A stretch of DNA of 14,828 nucleotides from Planctomycetales bacterium (GTDB lineage Bacteria; Planctomycetota; Planctomycetia; Pirellulales; UBA7805): the NCBI GenBank assembly GCA_011772275.1, contig WVZU01000272.1, positions 1 through 14,828 on the forward strand. The letters run 5' to 3'. A program made the translations under genes and the position numbers. Under the pieces are notes generated by a model. That model was not told the DNA's origin, made no database searches, and was given only the letters and a program-made list of their open reading frames with translations. This document shows positions 1 through 6,950 of this stretch, piece by piece (the stretch's first letter is position 1; every line of letters starts with the position of its first letter).

Positions 1-300
1 TGGCCCGCAGGAATCGGCGCGGGGGCCAGCGTCCCGCCCCTGGGGAGCCGATCGGCAGTTGCCCAACCTACCCGCCGCGACAAATCGCTCGCAGGGCCCC
101 CACAGCCGTGACATTCTCCAGCTGATTGGTAAATTTTCCACCATCGGTAACCTTACCTGGCAAACCCTCAACGGCTTCAAGCCTCTCGTGAAAGCAGGCC
201 GATACCAGCCTTGCGTGCGCATATTTTTGGCAAAAACAGGATGCCGTCCCAGCCCGCCAACGGTGCTCAAAAACGTGCTCGTCTCTGCCAGCCGCTCACC
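1..300. other. Upstream non-coding stretch, no supported gene
   Basis: I see no convincing gene here. A frame beginning with TTG at 59 runs to 304, but it has no ribosome-binding site, no recognisable motif and overlaps the start of the next gene. Small structures are a 10-bp palindrome GCCGATCGGC at 47-56 and a short inverted repeat GGTAA-CC-TTACC at 146-157. The promoter of the following gene should lie here, but no -35/-10 pair stands out. Confidence 0.5.
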
Positions 301-1530
301 ATGAACATCTTCCTGCCCCGCTCGACTGTCGCGCTGCTGATTCTGGTCACATGGACACCGTCGCTGACCGCTCAAGCCGAACCGCCAACGCTGCTTCTTT
401 CGCCGCAACGATCCTTTGGTGTTCCTTTTCATGTCGCACCGACCCGGCATCCATCCCAAGCCCCTCGGGAAGTCTTTCTTTATCTGTCCACTGATCAAGG
501 TGTCCATTGGCAACTGGCCGGGCGCACAAATCCCGAAGCAGGACGGTTCGTCGTCCGCACTCAAAACGACGGCGAACACTGGTTTCTGGTACGCACGTTA
601 AGCCAGGATGGTCAGTTGAGCCCGGTGGATCCCTCTCAGCCCGGATTGCGTGTCCTGGTCGATAGTGCCAAACCGGAGGTCCAGCTGAACAGCAGAAGAT
701 TACCCGGAAACGAGATCCTCACGGAATTTTACGCTCGCGATGCCAATCTCGATCGGCAGCAGATTCAAATCGAGTATCAGGCTTCGGTTGGCGGACCGTG
801 GCAACGGGTTCCGCACGTCCAACACGCGGAACAAGACGACTTTCAGAAAGTGGAAGGCCACGCGACCTGGAGATCCACCACGGCAACCGAATCTGTCACG
901 GTCCGCATCCGTGCCAGCGACCGAGCCGGCAACGAAGCGATCGCACAAGAGCCGGTCGCAGACCCTCCCCGCTCTGCTCCCACCCAAACGCCACACGATG
1001 TGCCCACCCTTCCGGGCTCGGCAACCAACACGCGGCCCGCCGACACCGTTTCCGCGGCGAGATCGCGATCGCCAGACGAGGCCCCTTTGATGGCCTGGCC
1101 TGCGGACCGACAAGCGCACCGGCCGCTGGCCAGCGGCACCCCGCTCGATCCATCCCGCGCGGACCCGAAAAGCACCCGCTCTGCGAACCAGTTAGACAAA
1201 CCTGCGCCAGACAGCCAGCCGGCATTACCGACCCGCATTGCGCGTCAACCGCTGACCGTTCACCACAATTCCTTCGAATTGCCCTACGCTCAGCAACCGG
1301 TCGGACCCGGCGGACTACCGAAGGTCGAATTATGGGGAACCAGTGACGCGGGGAGAAGTTGGACGTACTACGGCACCGACGTCGACGGCCGGTCGCCTTT
1401 TCACGTTACCGTTCCCCAGCCGGGATTGTATGGTTTCCTGATCCGACTGCACCCTCCTGCCGGTGCTCAACCCCCAGATCCCCAACCGGGGGACCTGCCG
1501 GACCTGTGGGTCGAGGTCGAGGAGCACTAG
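301..1530 (+). CDS. Secreted protein with two Asp-box-like modules and a central Ig-like segment
   Basis: This is a 409-residue protein that I do not recognise as a named family. The ATG at 301 gives a normal signal peptide: Arg7, hydrophobic core from about 10 to 18, and a likely cut after Ala-Gln-Ala near residue 26. Starts further upstream (TTG 211, ATG 241) would bury that signal, although no clear ribosome-binding site precedes 301. Residues 63-70 (STDQGVHW) and 347-354 (TSDAGRSW) fit the Asp-box pattern S/T-x-D-x-G-x-x-W, a turn found in beta-sheet modules of BNR/sialidase-like extracellular proteins. Residues about 115-215 end in RASDRAGNEA, typical of bacterial Ig-like beta-sandwiches. 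A Pro/Ser/Arg-rich linker (about 217-315) joins the two halves. No catalytic residues can be assigned. Likely a cell-envelope or periplasmic protein. The stop codon directly abuts repeat element copy A. Confidence 0.8.
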   Translation: MNIFLPRSTVALLILVTWTPSLTAQAEPPTLLLSPQRSFGVPFHVAPTRHPSQAPREVFLYLSTDQGVHWQLAGRTNPEAGRFVVRTQNDGEHWFLVRTLSQDGQLSPVDPSQPGLRVLVDSAKPEVQLNSRRLPGNEILTEFYARDANLDRQQIQIEYQASVGGPWQRVPHVQHAEQDDFQKVEGHATWRSTTATESVTVRIRASDRAGNEAIAQEPVADPPRSAPTQTPHDVPTLPGSATNTRPADTVSAARSRSPDEAPLMAWPADRQAHRPLASGTPLDPSRADPKSTRSANQLDKPAPDSQPALPTRIARQPLTVHHNSFELPYAQQPVGPGGLPKVELWGTSDAGRSWTYYGTDVDGRSPFHVTVPQPGLYGFLIRLHPPAGAQPPDPQPGDLPDLWVEVEEH

Positions 1531-1657
1531 CTATCGGGCTAAAAATTGCGCGCTTGCCGCGGTCGCGAAAGTCGCTCAGACTTTCGGCTCCAGCCGACTT
1601 GCCGCAACGTTTAACGCGTTTTTGCAATTTGAAAATGACGCGTTGACAATCCAGCAG
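1531..1657 (-). repeat. Dispersed intergenic repeat, copy A
   Basis: This is copy A of a three-member element, read on the minus strand. Its hairpin core CGAAAGTC-GCTCA-GACTTTCG lies at 1566-1586. Read as the reverse complement, it lines up with copy C (13040-13166) along its whole 127 bases with at most small balancing gaps. Shared blocks include CTGCTG, TTGTCA, ATTTTCA, AAAAACGCG, the core, CGGCAAG and an AT-rich end (AATTT..AG). By eye, roughly two thirds to three quarters of positions are identical. The AT-rich end touches the stop codon of the preceding gene. I see no open reading frame or transposase, so it may be a REP- or MITE-like element or a structured RNA segment. Confidence 0.75.
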
Positions 1658-1999
1658 CTCGGCTGGCGCCGCCTGGCGATCTCGTCGAGTGGCCTTGAGG
1701 CGTTCTTGGCGAGCAGGCGTCTGGTCGGCACCTTCGCCGTTTGCCTGGTCGGCAAACAGAAAAAATTGCATCTGGCACACAGCAGGCAATCGCAAGGGAC
1801 GGTCTCCGCGACGGCGGCGGCTCCCAACCGACCGCTCGTCCCCCCACGCTCGCCCGTCGCGCCCCGGCCCGGATTCCGCGAAAATCTGTATTTTCTCAGC
1901 GTCCTTTCCCGGGACCGTGGAAAAAAAAGGCGGACAACCGCAGCGGCAGCTGGTATACTGCCCGTCCTGGCAACCACCCCCTCTTGGCGGACCGGGAAC
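1658..1999. other. Intergenic region upstream of holA
   Basis: No gene is supported here, although the holA reading frame stays open through the region without good coding character. It holds a perfect hairpin GTTTGCC-TGGTC-GGCAAAC at 1739-1757, a direct repeat of CTGGTCGGCA (1722-1731 and 1745-1754), an A-run at 1921-1928, and the probable holA promoter. Confidence 0.5.
1931..1959 (+). promoter_or_regulatory. Candidate sigma70-type promoter of holA
   Basis: CGGACA at 1931-1936 (four of six matches to TTGACA) is followed after 17 bases by TATACT at 1954-1959 (five of six matches to TATAAT). A transcript starting near 1966 would have a leader of about 34 bases before the ATG at 2000. The inference rests on sequence only. 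Confidence 0.45.
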
Positions 2000-3070
2000 A
2001 TGGGCAAGCCCATCCTGGCACTCGACTACCTGAAACGCGTCTCGCACCATCCAGCGCAGGCGGTCAACGTCGTGTTCGGCGACGATGCTTACTTAAAGCA
2101 AAAAGCGGTTGCCAGTTTGTGCCAATCGGTCACGACCGGTCCCGACGCGGAATTCGCGATCTCGCGTTATGACGGGTCAACGGTCGAGTGGCCGGATGTC
2201 ACCGATCGATTGGCCACGGTGACCATGTTCGGAGGCGGGCAGGCGGTGGTGGTCGTGTCTGAGGCAGAGGACCTGATTAGTCGCGAGCGGGTGAGGCTGG
2301 AAAACTACGTTGCCCAACCGGACACCAACGGCATCTTGATCCTGGTCGTCACCCGCTGGCCCAAGAACACGCGTTTGTTCAAGGCCATTTCGTCCAGCGG
2401 CTTGCAGGTCGACTGCAAGACGCCCGGTAGCAGTGCGATTGTGAAGTGGCTGAGCGGCGAGGCGACCCAGCGTCACGACGTGAGCCTGACGGCGGGGGCG
2501 GGAGAACAATTGCTGGAGACACTGGGCCCCGAACTGGGCCTGCTGGCCAACGAATTGGAAAAACTGGCGTTGATGTCCGACGGGAAGATCACCGTGGGGT
2601 TGGTGCGGGAGATGGCGGGTGGATGGCGAGCGAAAACGGCCTGGGACATGTTGGACGCCGCTTATGCCGGCAATGCCCCGGAGGCTTTGCTGCAGTTGCA
2701 GAGGTTGCTTCAGGCTGGCGAGCATCCGGTCGCCATCCTGGCGCAGATTTCGGCCTCCTTGCGGCGGCTGGCGGCCGCATCCCGCCTCTACTTAAACGCC
2801 ACTTTGTCCAGCCAAAAGCTCAGCTTGCGATCCGCTCTGGAACAGGCAGGCGTGGCACCTTATTTCCTCGGCAAAGCGGAACAACAGCTCAAACGGCTGG
2901 GCCGCCAGCGGGCCAGCAGCCTTTACCGCTGGCTGCTGGAGGCGGACTTGCAGTTGAAAGGCGAAAGTTCCTCGCCGGACCGGGCCCGTCTTGTCCTGGA
3001 ACAATTGCTGATCCGGATTGCCGCCAGCCCCACATCCAGCCTGCGGCCGCGACTGGCGACCGCGTCGTAG
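2000..3070 (+). CDS. holA: DNA polymerase III subunit delta
   Basis: This 356-residue protein matches the delta subunit of the DNA polymerase III clamp loader, which opens the beta sliding clamp for loading onto primed DNA in the cytoplasm. The length fits the family (about 330-360). Near the N-terminus VNVVFGDDAYLKQKA matches the conserved start of the first clamp-loader domain. Later, LGPELGLLANELEKLALMSDGKI matches the family's LG-x-DL-x-x-L-x-x-EL-x-KL region. The following helices (HPVAILAQISASLRRL) fit the C-terminal collar domain. Delta is a divergent AAA+-like subunit without Walker motifs, and none are visible here. The ATG at 2000 is chosen because the conserved domain starts about 20 residues later and a -10-like TATACT lies about 40 bases upstream; the frame extends to 1463 but that part looks non-coding. 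The next gene follows after 48 bases and may be co-transcribed. Confidence 0.9.
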   Translation: MGKPILALDYLKRVSHHPAQAVNVVFGDDAYLKQKAVASLCQSVTTGPDAEFAISRYDGSTVEWPDVTDRLATVTMFGGGQAVVVVSEAEDLISRERVRLENYVAQPDTNGILILVVTRWPKNTRLFKAISSSGLQVDCKTPGSSAIVKWLSGEATQRHDVSLTAGAGEQLLETLGPELGLLANELEKLALMSDGKITVGLVREMAGGWRAKTAWDMLDAAYAGNAPEALLQLQRLLQAGEHPVAILAQISASLRRLAAASRLYLNATLSSQKLSLRSALEQAGVAPYFLGKAEQQLKRLGRQRASSLYRWLLEADLQLKGESSSPDRARLVLEQLLIRIAASPTSSLRPRLATAS

Positions 3071-3118
3071 CAACAAACTTAGGAAGATCATGCATGGCGA
3101 AAAGAAAGGAAGCACAAC

Positions 3119-3799
3119 ATGTGGATGACCGCACAGGGAGAAACCGTTTTACAGGGCGGACATGCCACCCTGATCCGCGCCGCCGTGAGGTTGGTTGCAG
3201 ATATCATCGAAGACCAGGAGGATCGAGCGACGCAGCGCTGGCATTTTAACGTAACACCCTTCGACAAGCTGAACTGGCGCGTGCAGATGGTGCTGGTTTC
3301 GCGGATCGGCGAAGCGCTCTTGTGCGAGCAGGTGGCAACGCCGAAACACACCGAGTTGAATGACGCAACGGCGGCTGTTTTGTACGCGGCCATTCGACAA
3401 TCGATTGAAGTCGAAATTGACAACGACGAACTTTTCGGCGGCGAACAGGATACAGGCACCGACAAACAAGCTCAGCCAACGTGGCGGGAAATGGTGCTGG
3501 CCGCCTGCGACCATGAAGAAATTATCGATCTGCCAGCGGCCGACTCGCCAGACTTCGACGAATGGGATGTGCTGATCGACTGCCTTGCCACCCAGGTGCT
3601 CTGGGACGCGGACTGGCACGTTGTCGACCTCTTCCTCGACGTCGATCCGCAGCACGGTGAGCAGGTCCACCCAGCGACGGATCGCATCCAGGATGATTTC
3701 GTCGAAGAGCCGCCGGAGGGGAATGAGCACGAATTGCTGGCCGCGCGGCATGCGCTGCAAAAAATTCTCGAGCCGCCAGATGATCCCGGTTCGGTCTGA
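3119..3799 (+). CDS. Hypothetical protein with acidic C-terminal half
   Basis: I do not recognise this 226-residue protein. A good ribosome-binding site (AAGGAA, about 3106-3111) precedes the ATG at 3119; a second ATG at 3125 is possible. There is no signal peptide or membrane segment, so it should be cytoplasmic. The N-terminal half (about 1-105) looks like a compact mixed fold with a hydrophobic helix (TLIRAAVRLVADII). A spacer at 105-120 precedes a markedly acidic second half (EWDVLIDCLATQVLWDADWH, then many Asp and Glu) ending in a likely helix (HELLAARHALQKIL, 204-217). It lies 48 bases after holA on the same strand, which suggests co-transcription but not a shared function. Downstream, 3800-4041 is a convergent gap without a clear terminator, holding a purine-rich direct repeat of GACGGGGAG near 3986-4010. 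Confidence 0.75.
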   Translation: MWMTAQGETVLQGGHATLIRAAVRLVADIIEDQEDRATQRWHFNVTPFDKLNWRVQMVLVSRIGEALLCEQVATPKHTELNDATAAVLYAAIRQSIEVEIDNDELFGGEQDTGTDKQAQPTWREMVLAACDHEEIIDLPAADSPDFDEWDVLIDCLATQVLWDADWHVVDLFLDVDPQHGEQVHPATDRIQDDFVEEPPEGNEHELLAARHALQKILEPPDDPGSV

Positions 3800-4041
3800 G
3801 GAAAGACGTAATCAGCATGTCTCCCGATGGACACCGGCTACCGAACACAGCCTGGCGGCGTCGGGCCCATGTGTTCCGGATGGAGGGTGACGGAGACAAC
3901 CAGGTGCATCAACAACTCGGCTCGGTCCCCCCCCACGCTGCCCGGTTTGCCTGCAGATCCACGGGGCGACCGCGGCGGACGAGAAGACGGGGAGGAGAGG
4001 ACGGGGAGAGTCATCGCCGAGCGGTCCTGTTGCCGGTCGCG

Positions 4042-5448
4042 TCATCCCAGCTGGAATGTGTCTCCGCGGGCCGGGATTTCTACCTGGGCTCCCAGTTGCT
4101 GGGCCAGTTCTTCGGCCAGGCTGCTGGCCGCCTCCGGTTCGCCGTGAACCAGAAAAATCTTCCGGACGCGTCCGGCAGCCTGGGCTTGCCGCGCCCACCC
4201 GATCAGCCCCTCGCGATCTGCATGGGCGCTGCAACCCTCGATCTTTTCGACCTCCGCCCGCACGCGATACCGGCGGCCCAGGATGGGTACTTCCGGCATC
4301 CCGTCCAGGATCTTGCGGCCGAGGGTGTGGGGCGCTTGATAGCCGGCAAAGAGGATGGTCGTCGCGGGATCTTCGATGTGGTGTTTGAGATGATGCAGAA
4401 TCCGGCCTCCTTCGCACATACCCGATGCGCTGATGATCACGGCAGGACCTGCCAATTCGTTTAACTTCTTCGACTCGCTGCTGCTACGGACGTAGCGCAA
4501 ATCGCGAAAACCCAAAGGGTCTTTGTCGGTCTCGTCAAACAGAGCATCGACCATTTGTTCGTCGTAGCATTCGGGATGAGCCCGATAGACGTCGGTGGCA
4601 TCCACGGCCAGCGGGCTGTCGACGTATACCGGTAGCTTGGCAAGACGCCCCTCGTTCCACAGCTGGTTCAAGTGGTACACGACCTCCTGGGTCCTGCCGA
4701 CTGAGAACGCGGGAATGATCAGTTTCCCCTGGTTCTGGATCGTACGAGCGGAAACTTGCAGCAGAATTTCGACGGTGCGTTGGCGTTCCGCATGGAGGCG
4801 ATCGCCGTAGGTGCTCTCCATAATGATAAACTCCGCGTCGGAAGGCACTTGCGGATCGCGGAGGATGGGCAGGTCGTGCCGGCCAATATCGCCGCTAAAA
4901 ACCAGCCGCGTGGACCGACCGTTTGTGGCAATGTCCAGCTCGACGCTGGCAGACCCCAGCATGTGTCCCGCATCGCGGAAAGCTCCGCGGACCCCTTCCA
5001 GGGGGTGAAAGGACCGTTCGTAATCGACTGGCACGAAACATTGGATGGTCCGGCTGACATCGCGACGTGAATAGAGTGGTTCAAAAGGCGTCTGCCGCTT
5101 GCGCCGACGGCGTTTGTTGACGTAGGCCACGTCGCTTTCCTGGATCTTTGCCGAATCGAGCAGCATGCGAGCGGCCACATCGCGTGTGGCACTGGTGCAA
5201 TAAATCGGACCGTCAAAACCGGCTCGGACCAGCGACGGCAGGTTCCCGCAATGATCGATATGGGCGTGCGAAAGAACGACCGCCCCCACCCCCTCGGCAT
5301 CAAAAGGAATCTCGCGATTCCGCTCGAAAGCCTCCTTGCGGCGGCCCTGATAGAGCCCGCAATCCAGTAACATGCGTTGGCGTCCGAACTGGACCAGGTG
5401 CATCGACCCGGTAACGGTCCCGGCCGCCCCCCAAAAATGCAACTTCAT
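4042..5448 (-). CDS. Beta-CASP metallo-beta-lactamase fold RNase-type protein
   Basis: This 468-residue protein is a full-length beta-CASP metallo-beta-lactamase, the family of CPSF-73/Ysh1-like and bacterial RNA-processing nucleases. It has HAHIDH (61-66, the HxHxDH zinc motif), DAGHMLGSAS (His162, motif 3), FSGDIG (Asp187, motif 4), ESTYGDR (211-217, motif A), the IIPAFSVGRTQE strand-helix (244-255), SASGMCEGGRILHHLKHH (motif B region) and CSAHADREGL (His409, motif C), plus a late VHGE (His435). All metal-binding positions are present, so it should be active, most likely as a two-zinc endo- or exoribonuclease in the cytoplasm. The ATG at 5448 is preceded by GGAG seven bases upstream, and the beta-lactamase fold begins at residue 1 (MKLHFWGAAGTVTGS). 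The frame stays open to 5724 but that part overlaps the divergent gene and looks non-coding. The exact RNA substrate cannot be read from sequence. Confidence 0.92.
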   Translation of the reverse strand: MKLHFWGAAGTVTGSMHLVQFGRQRMLLDCGLYQGRRKEAFERNREIPFDAEGVGAVVLSHAHIDHCGNLPSLVRAGFDGPIYCTSATRDVAARMLLDSAKIQESDVAYVNKRRRRKRQTPFEPLYSRRDVSRTIQCFVPVDYERSFHPLEGVRGAFRDAGHMLGSASVELDIATNGRSTRLVFSGDIGRHDLPILRDPQVPSDAEFIIMESTYGDRLHAERQRTVEILLQVSARTIQNQGKLIIPAFSVGRTQEVVYHLNQLWNEGRLAKLPVYVDSPLAVDATDVYRAHPECYDEQMVDALFDETDKDPLGFRDLRYVRSSSESKKLNELAGPAVIISASGMCEGGRILHHLKHHIEDPATTILFAGYQAPHTLGRKILDGMPEVPILGRRYRVRAEVEKIEGCSAHADREGLIGWARQAQAAGRVRKIFLVHGEPEAASSLAEELAQQLGAQVEIPARGDTFQLG

Positions 5449-5486
5449 CAACGCACTCCACACGCTAAGACCGCGCCAACTTACCA

Positions 5487-5520
5487 CTCCGCGGAGGTCC
5501 GGCAAAGCCACCTTTGCCGG
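5487..5520. promoter_or_regulatory. Palindrome plus perfect hairpin in divergent promoter region
   Basis: A perfect 10-bp palindrome CTCCGCGGAG (5487-5496) is followed two bases later by a perfect 9-bp inverted repeat, CCGGCAAAG-CCAC-CTTTGCCGG (5499-5520). It lies 38-72 bases upstream of the minus-strand RNase start and about 85 bases upstream of the TPR gene. On the minus strand a weak promoter (TTTGCC, 17 bases, TAAGTT) would place the palindrome in its spacer. It could be an operator, or a hairpin in a leader RNA. No regulator is known from this window. Confidence 0.5.
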
Positions 5521-5539
5521 GGGAAGGCTCGAGATGCCG

Positions 5540-5568
5540 TTGCTGCTAGCGATCGGGTCTGCTACGAT
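5540..5568 (+). promoter_or_regulatory. Candidate promoter of the TPR lipoprotein gene
   Basis: TTGCTG (5540-5545) and TACGAT (5563-5568) are separated by exactly 17 bases. Transcription from near 5575 would leave a leader of about 29 bases before the ATG at 5604. The surrounding pattern (GCTACGATCC) resembles the TGGTATACTG and CGCTATCCTG boxes upstream of holA and thrC. Confidence 0.4.
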
Positions 5569-5586
5569 CCCGCCGCCCTTTTCATC

Positions 5587-5593
5587 GGGGAGG
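5587..5593 (+). promoter_or_regulatory. Ribosome-binding site deciding the TPR gene start
   Basis: GGGGAGG lies 10 bases before the ATG at 5604. It is the only strong Shine-Dalgarno sequence near the candidate starts; the in-frame ATG at 5688 has only a weak CGAGAAG. Confidence 0.45.
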
Positions 5594-5603
5594 CCTGTAC
5601 CGG

Positions 5604-6662
5604 ATGCGTCTCTCGACCGCTCCCCGAACATCGTTCCGCGCTTCGCGCCGGCGCCGTCACCGCACGATTGGACTCCGAGAAGCTCGAATGCCCCATCGGC
5701 CACTTGCAACCAGGCGCCCCGCAATCCGCTCGGTGTGTGCCTGCTCGGCCCTGCGCGGGGTGGGCTGGCTGCTGCTGGTCGCGAGTTGCCTGTTGAGCGG
5801 CTGTCGCAGCTGGCCTTGGCGACCGGGTCCCGTCCCCCAGTCGGTGGCCACCTGCCGCAATCTTTCCCACCAGGCCCTCATCGAGATGGAACAGGGGCGC
5901 TGGCAGTCGGCCGAACCCCTGCTACAGAAGGCGATCGACGCCTGTCCCACCGATCCCGACGCTCAACGTCATTACGCAGAAGTCCTCGCTCAGCGGGGGG
6001 CCACCCAGCAGGCGCTGGTTCATCTGGACCAGGCCCGCCGACTGGCGCCCCATGACGCGTCGTTAAGTGTGCGAGCGGGAGAAATCCAGCTGGCTTCGGG
6101 GCAGCTGGATAAGGCCGCTCAGCACGCACGGGCCGCCCTGGCCACCGACCGCAATGCCGCCGAGGCGTGGGCTTTGCGCGGCAGGATCCAACTGGCGCGC
6201 GGCCGGCAACCGGAGGCGCTGGCCGACCTCCTCCGCGCCTTGGGATACCGGCCGGACGATCCGGCCCTGCTGGAACAGATCGGACGGCTGTACCTCGCCA
6301 TCCAGCGTCCTGATCGAGCGTTGATGTACTTTCAGTCGTTGGGCCAAAACGTCCCGCCATCCGATCAAGGTCGCGAATTGCTGGCCCTGCAGGCCGAAGC
6401 TTACGCGGCGGTGGGACGATTTGCGGACGCGGCCGGCTATTTCCGACGGGCCACCACCAGCGGGCCGCCGTCGGCAGAACTCCTTTACCGCCTGGCAGAG
6501 GTCGAAATGGCAAACGGCGACATCCGCAACGCGCGGTTGGCTGCCGAGCAGGCCTTGCGGCTGATGCCGGACCACGCCGCCAGCCAGCAGCTGCTGGCCC
6601 AGATTGCCCGGGGCCCGGCCGGGGCGGCACCTGTCGTCCAGGTCGCCGCGCCGCCGCCTTGA
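5604..6662 (+). CDS. TPR-repeat lipoprotein
   Basis: This 352-residue protein is built of tetratricopeptide repeats behind a lipoprotein signal. The hydrophobic stretch VGWLLLVASCLLSGC ends in a lipobox LLSG-C (Cys67), so the mature protein should be lipid-anchored in the cell envelope. About seven TPR-like helix pairs follow from roughly residue 85 to 340, with typical patterns such as ALIEMEQGRWQSAEPLLQKA, YAEVLAQRGATQQALVHLDQA and LAEVEMANGDIRNARLAAEQA. TPR proteins act as protein-protein scaffolds; no enzyme domain is present. The start is uncertain: 5604 has the strong ribosome-binding site but gives a long Arg-rich N-region, while ATG 5688 gives a more usual signal length (324 residues in total). 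A short Pro/Ala tail ends the protein. The long antisense frame over it is a composition artefact. lspA, which would process this lipoprotein, is the next gene, in convergent orientation. Confidence 0.85.
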   Translation: MRLSTAPRTSFRASRRRRHRTIGLREARMPHRPLATRRPAIRSVCACSALRGVGWLLLVASCLLSGCRSWPWRPGPVPQSVATCRNLSHQALIEMEQGRWQSAEPLLQKAIDACPTDPDAQRHYAEVLAQRGATQQALVHLDQARRLAPHDASLSVRAGEIQLASGQLDKAAQHARAALATDRNAAEAWALRGRIQLARGRQPEALADLLRALGYRPDDPALLEQIGRLYLAIQRPDRALMYFQSLGQNVPPSDQGRELLALQAEAYAAVGRFADAAGYFRRATTSGPPSAELLYRLAEVEMANGDIRNARLAAEQALRLMPDHAASQQLLAQIARGPAGAAPVVQVAAPPP

Positions 6663-6841
6663 ATGACGTTCTGCCCTGCACGGCGGCCAAGGGCTGGTTC
6701 TGTCTGGCGTCCAGGCAGGGTCCATTTCGGCGCCCCCATGCTGATCGCGAACCAGCGGGCAAAAAAGTAGCCCCACGGCACTCTGTGGCAGCCCGTCCCT
6801 GGCGAAGGTTCACGGCCACAGTCGCCTGCAGCGGCCCCCCA

Positions 6842-6881
6842 GTCGCCCGCCGTCGCCCGCCGTCCCGCGCCGTCGCGCGAC
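6842..6881. repeat. GC-rich 10-bp tandem repeat, four units
   Basis: GTCGCCCGCC occurs twice in tandem (6842-6861), followed by two degenerate units, GTCCCGCGCC and GTCGCGCGAC. It sits in the convergent gap 6663-6950 between the TPR gene and lspA. That gap otherwise shows no gene and no clear terminator. Confidence 0.6.
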
Positions 6882-6950
6882 GCCACTTAACATGATTTCC
6901 CGCCCAGCCTGCCCGACCGGGGACGCACGGTCCAGTTCAGGCAAGCAACT

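Noticed and set aside
59..304. 81-codon frame before the Asp-box gene
   Set aside because: TTG start without ribosome-binding site, no motif, no signal peptide, overlaps the next start.
1531..1657. Repeat copy A as an intrinsic terminator or as a CRISPR unit
   Set aside because: No T-run after the stem, and copies are kilobases apart without spacers.
1463..1999. N-terminal extension of holA
   Set aside because: Passes through repeat copy A and a good promoter; the family begins near residue 1 from ATG 2000.
1406..2050. 214-codon minus-strand frame spanning the end of the Asp-box gene and the holA leader
   Set aside because: Covers repeat copy A and a promoter, has an Arg/Gly/Ala-biased product and no recognisable motif.
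2446..3249. 267-codon plus-strand frame overlapping holA
   Set aside because: Out of frame with a convincing holA; Gly/Arg-rich composition only.
5878..6819. 313-codon minus-strand frame over the TPR gene
   Set aside because: Antisense to clear TPR repeats; Arg/Pro/Gly-rich low-complexity product typical of GC-rich shadow frames.
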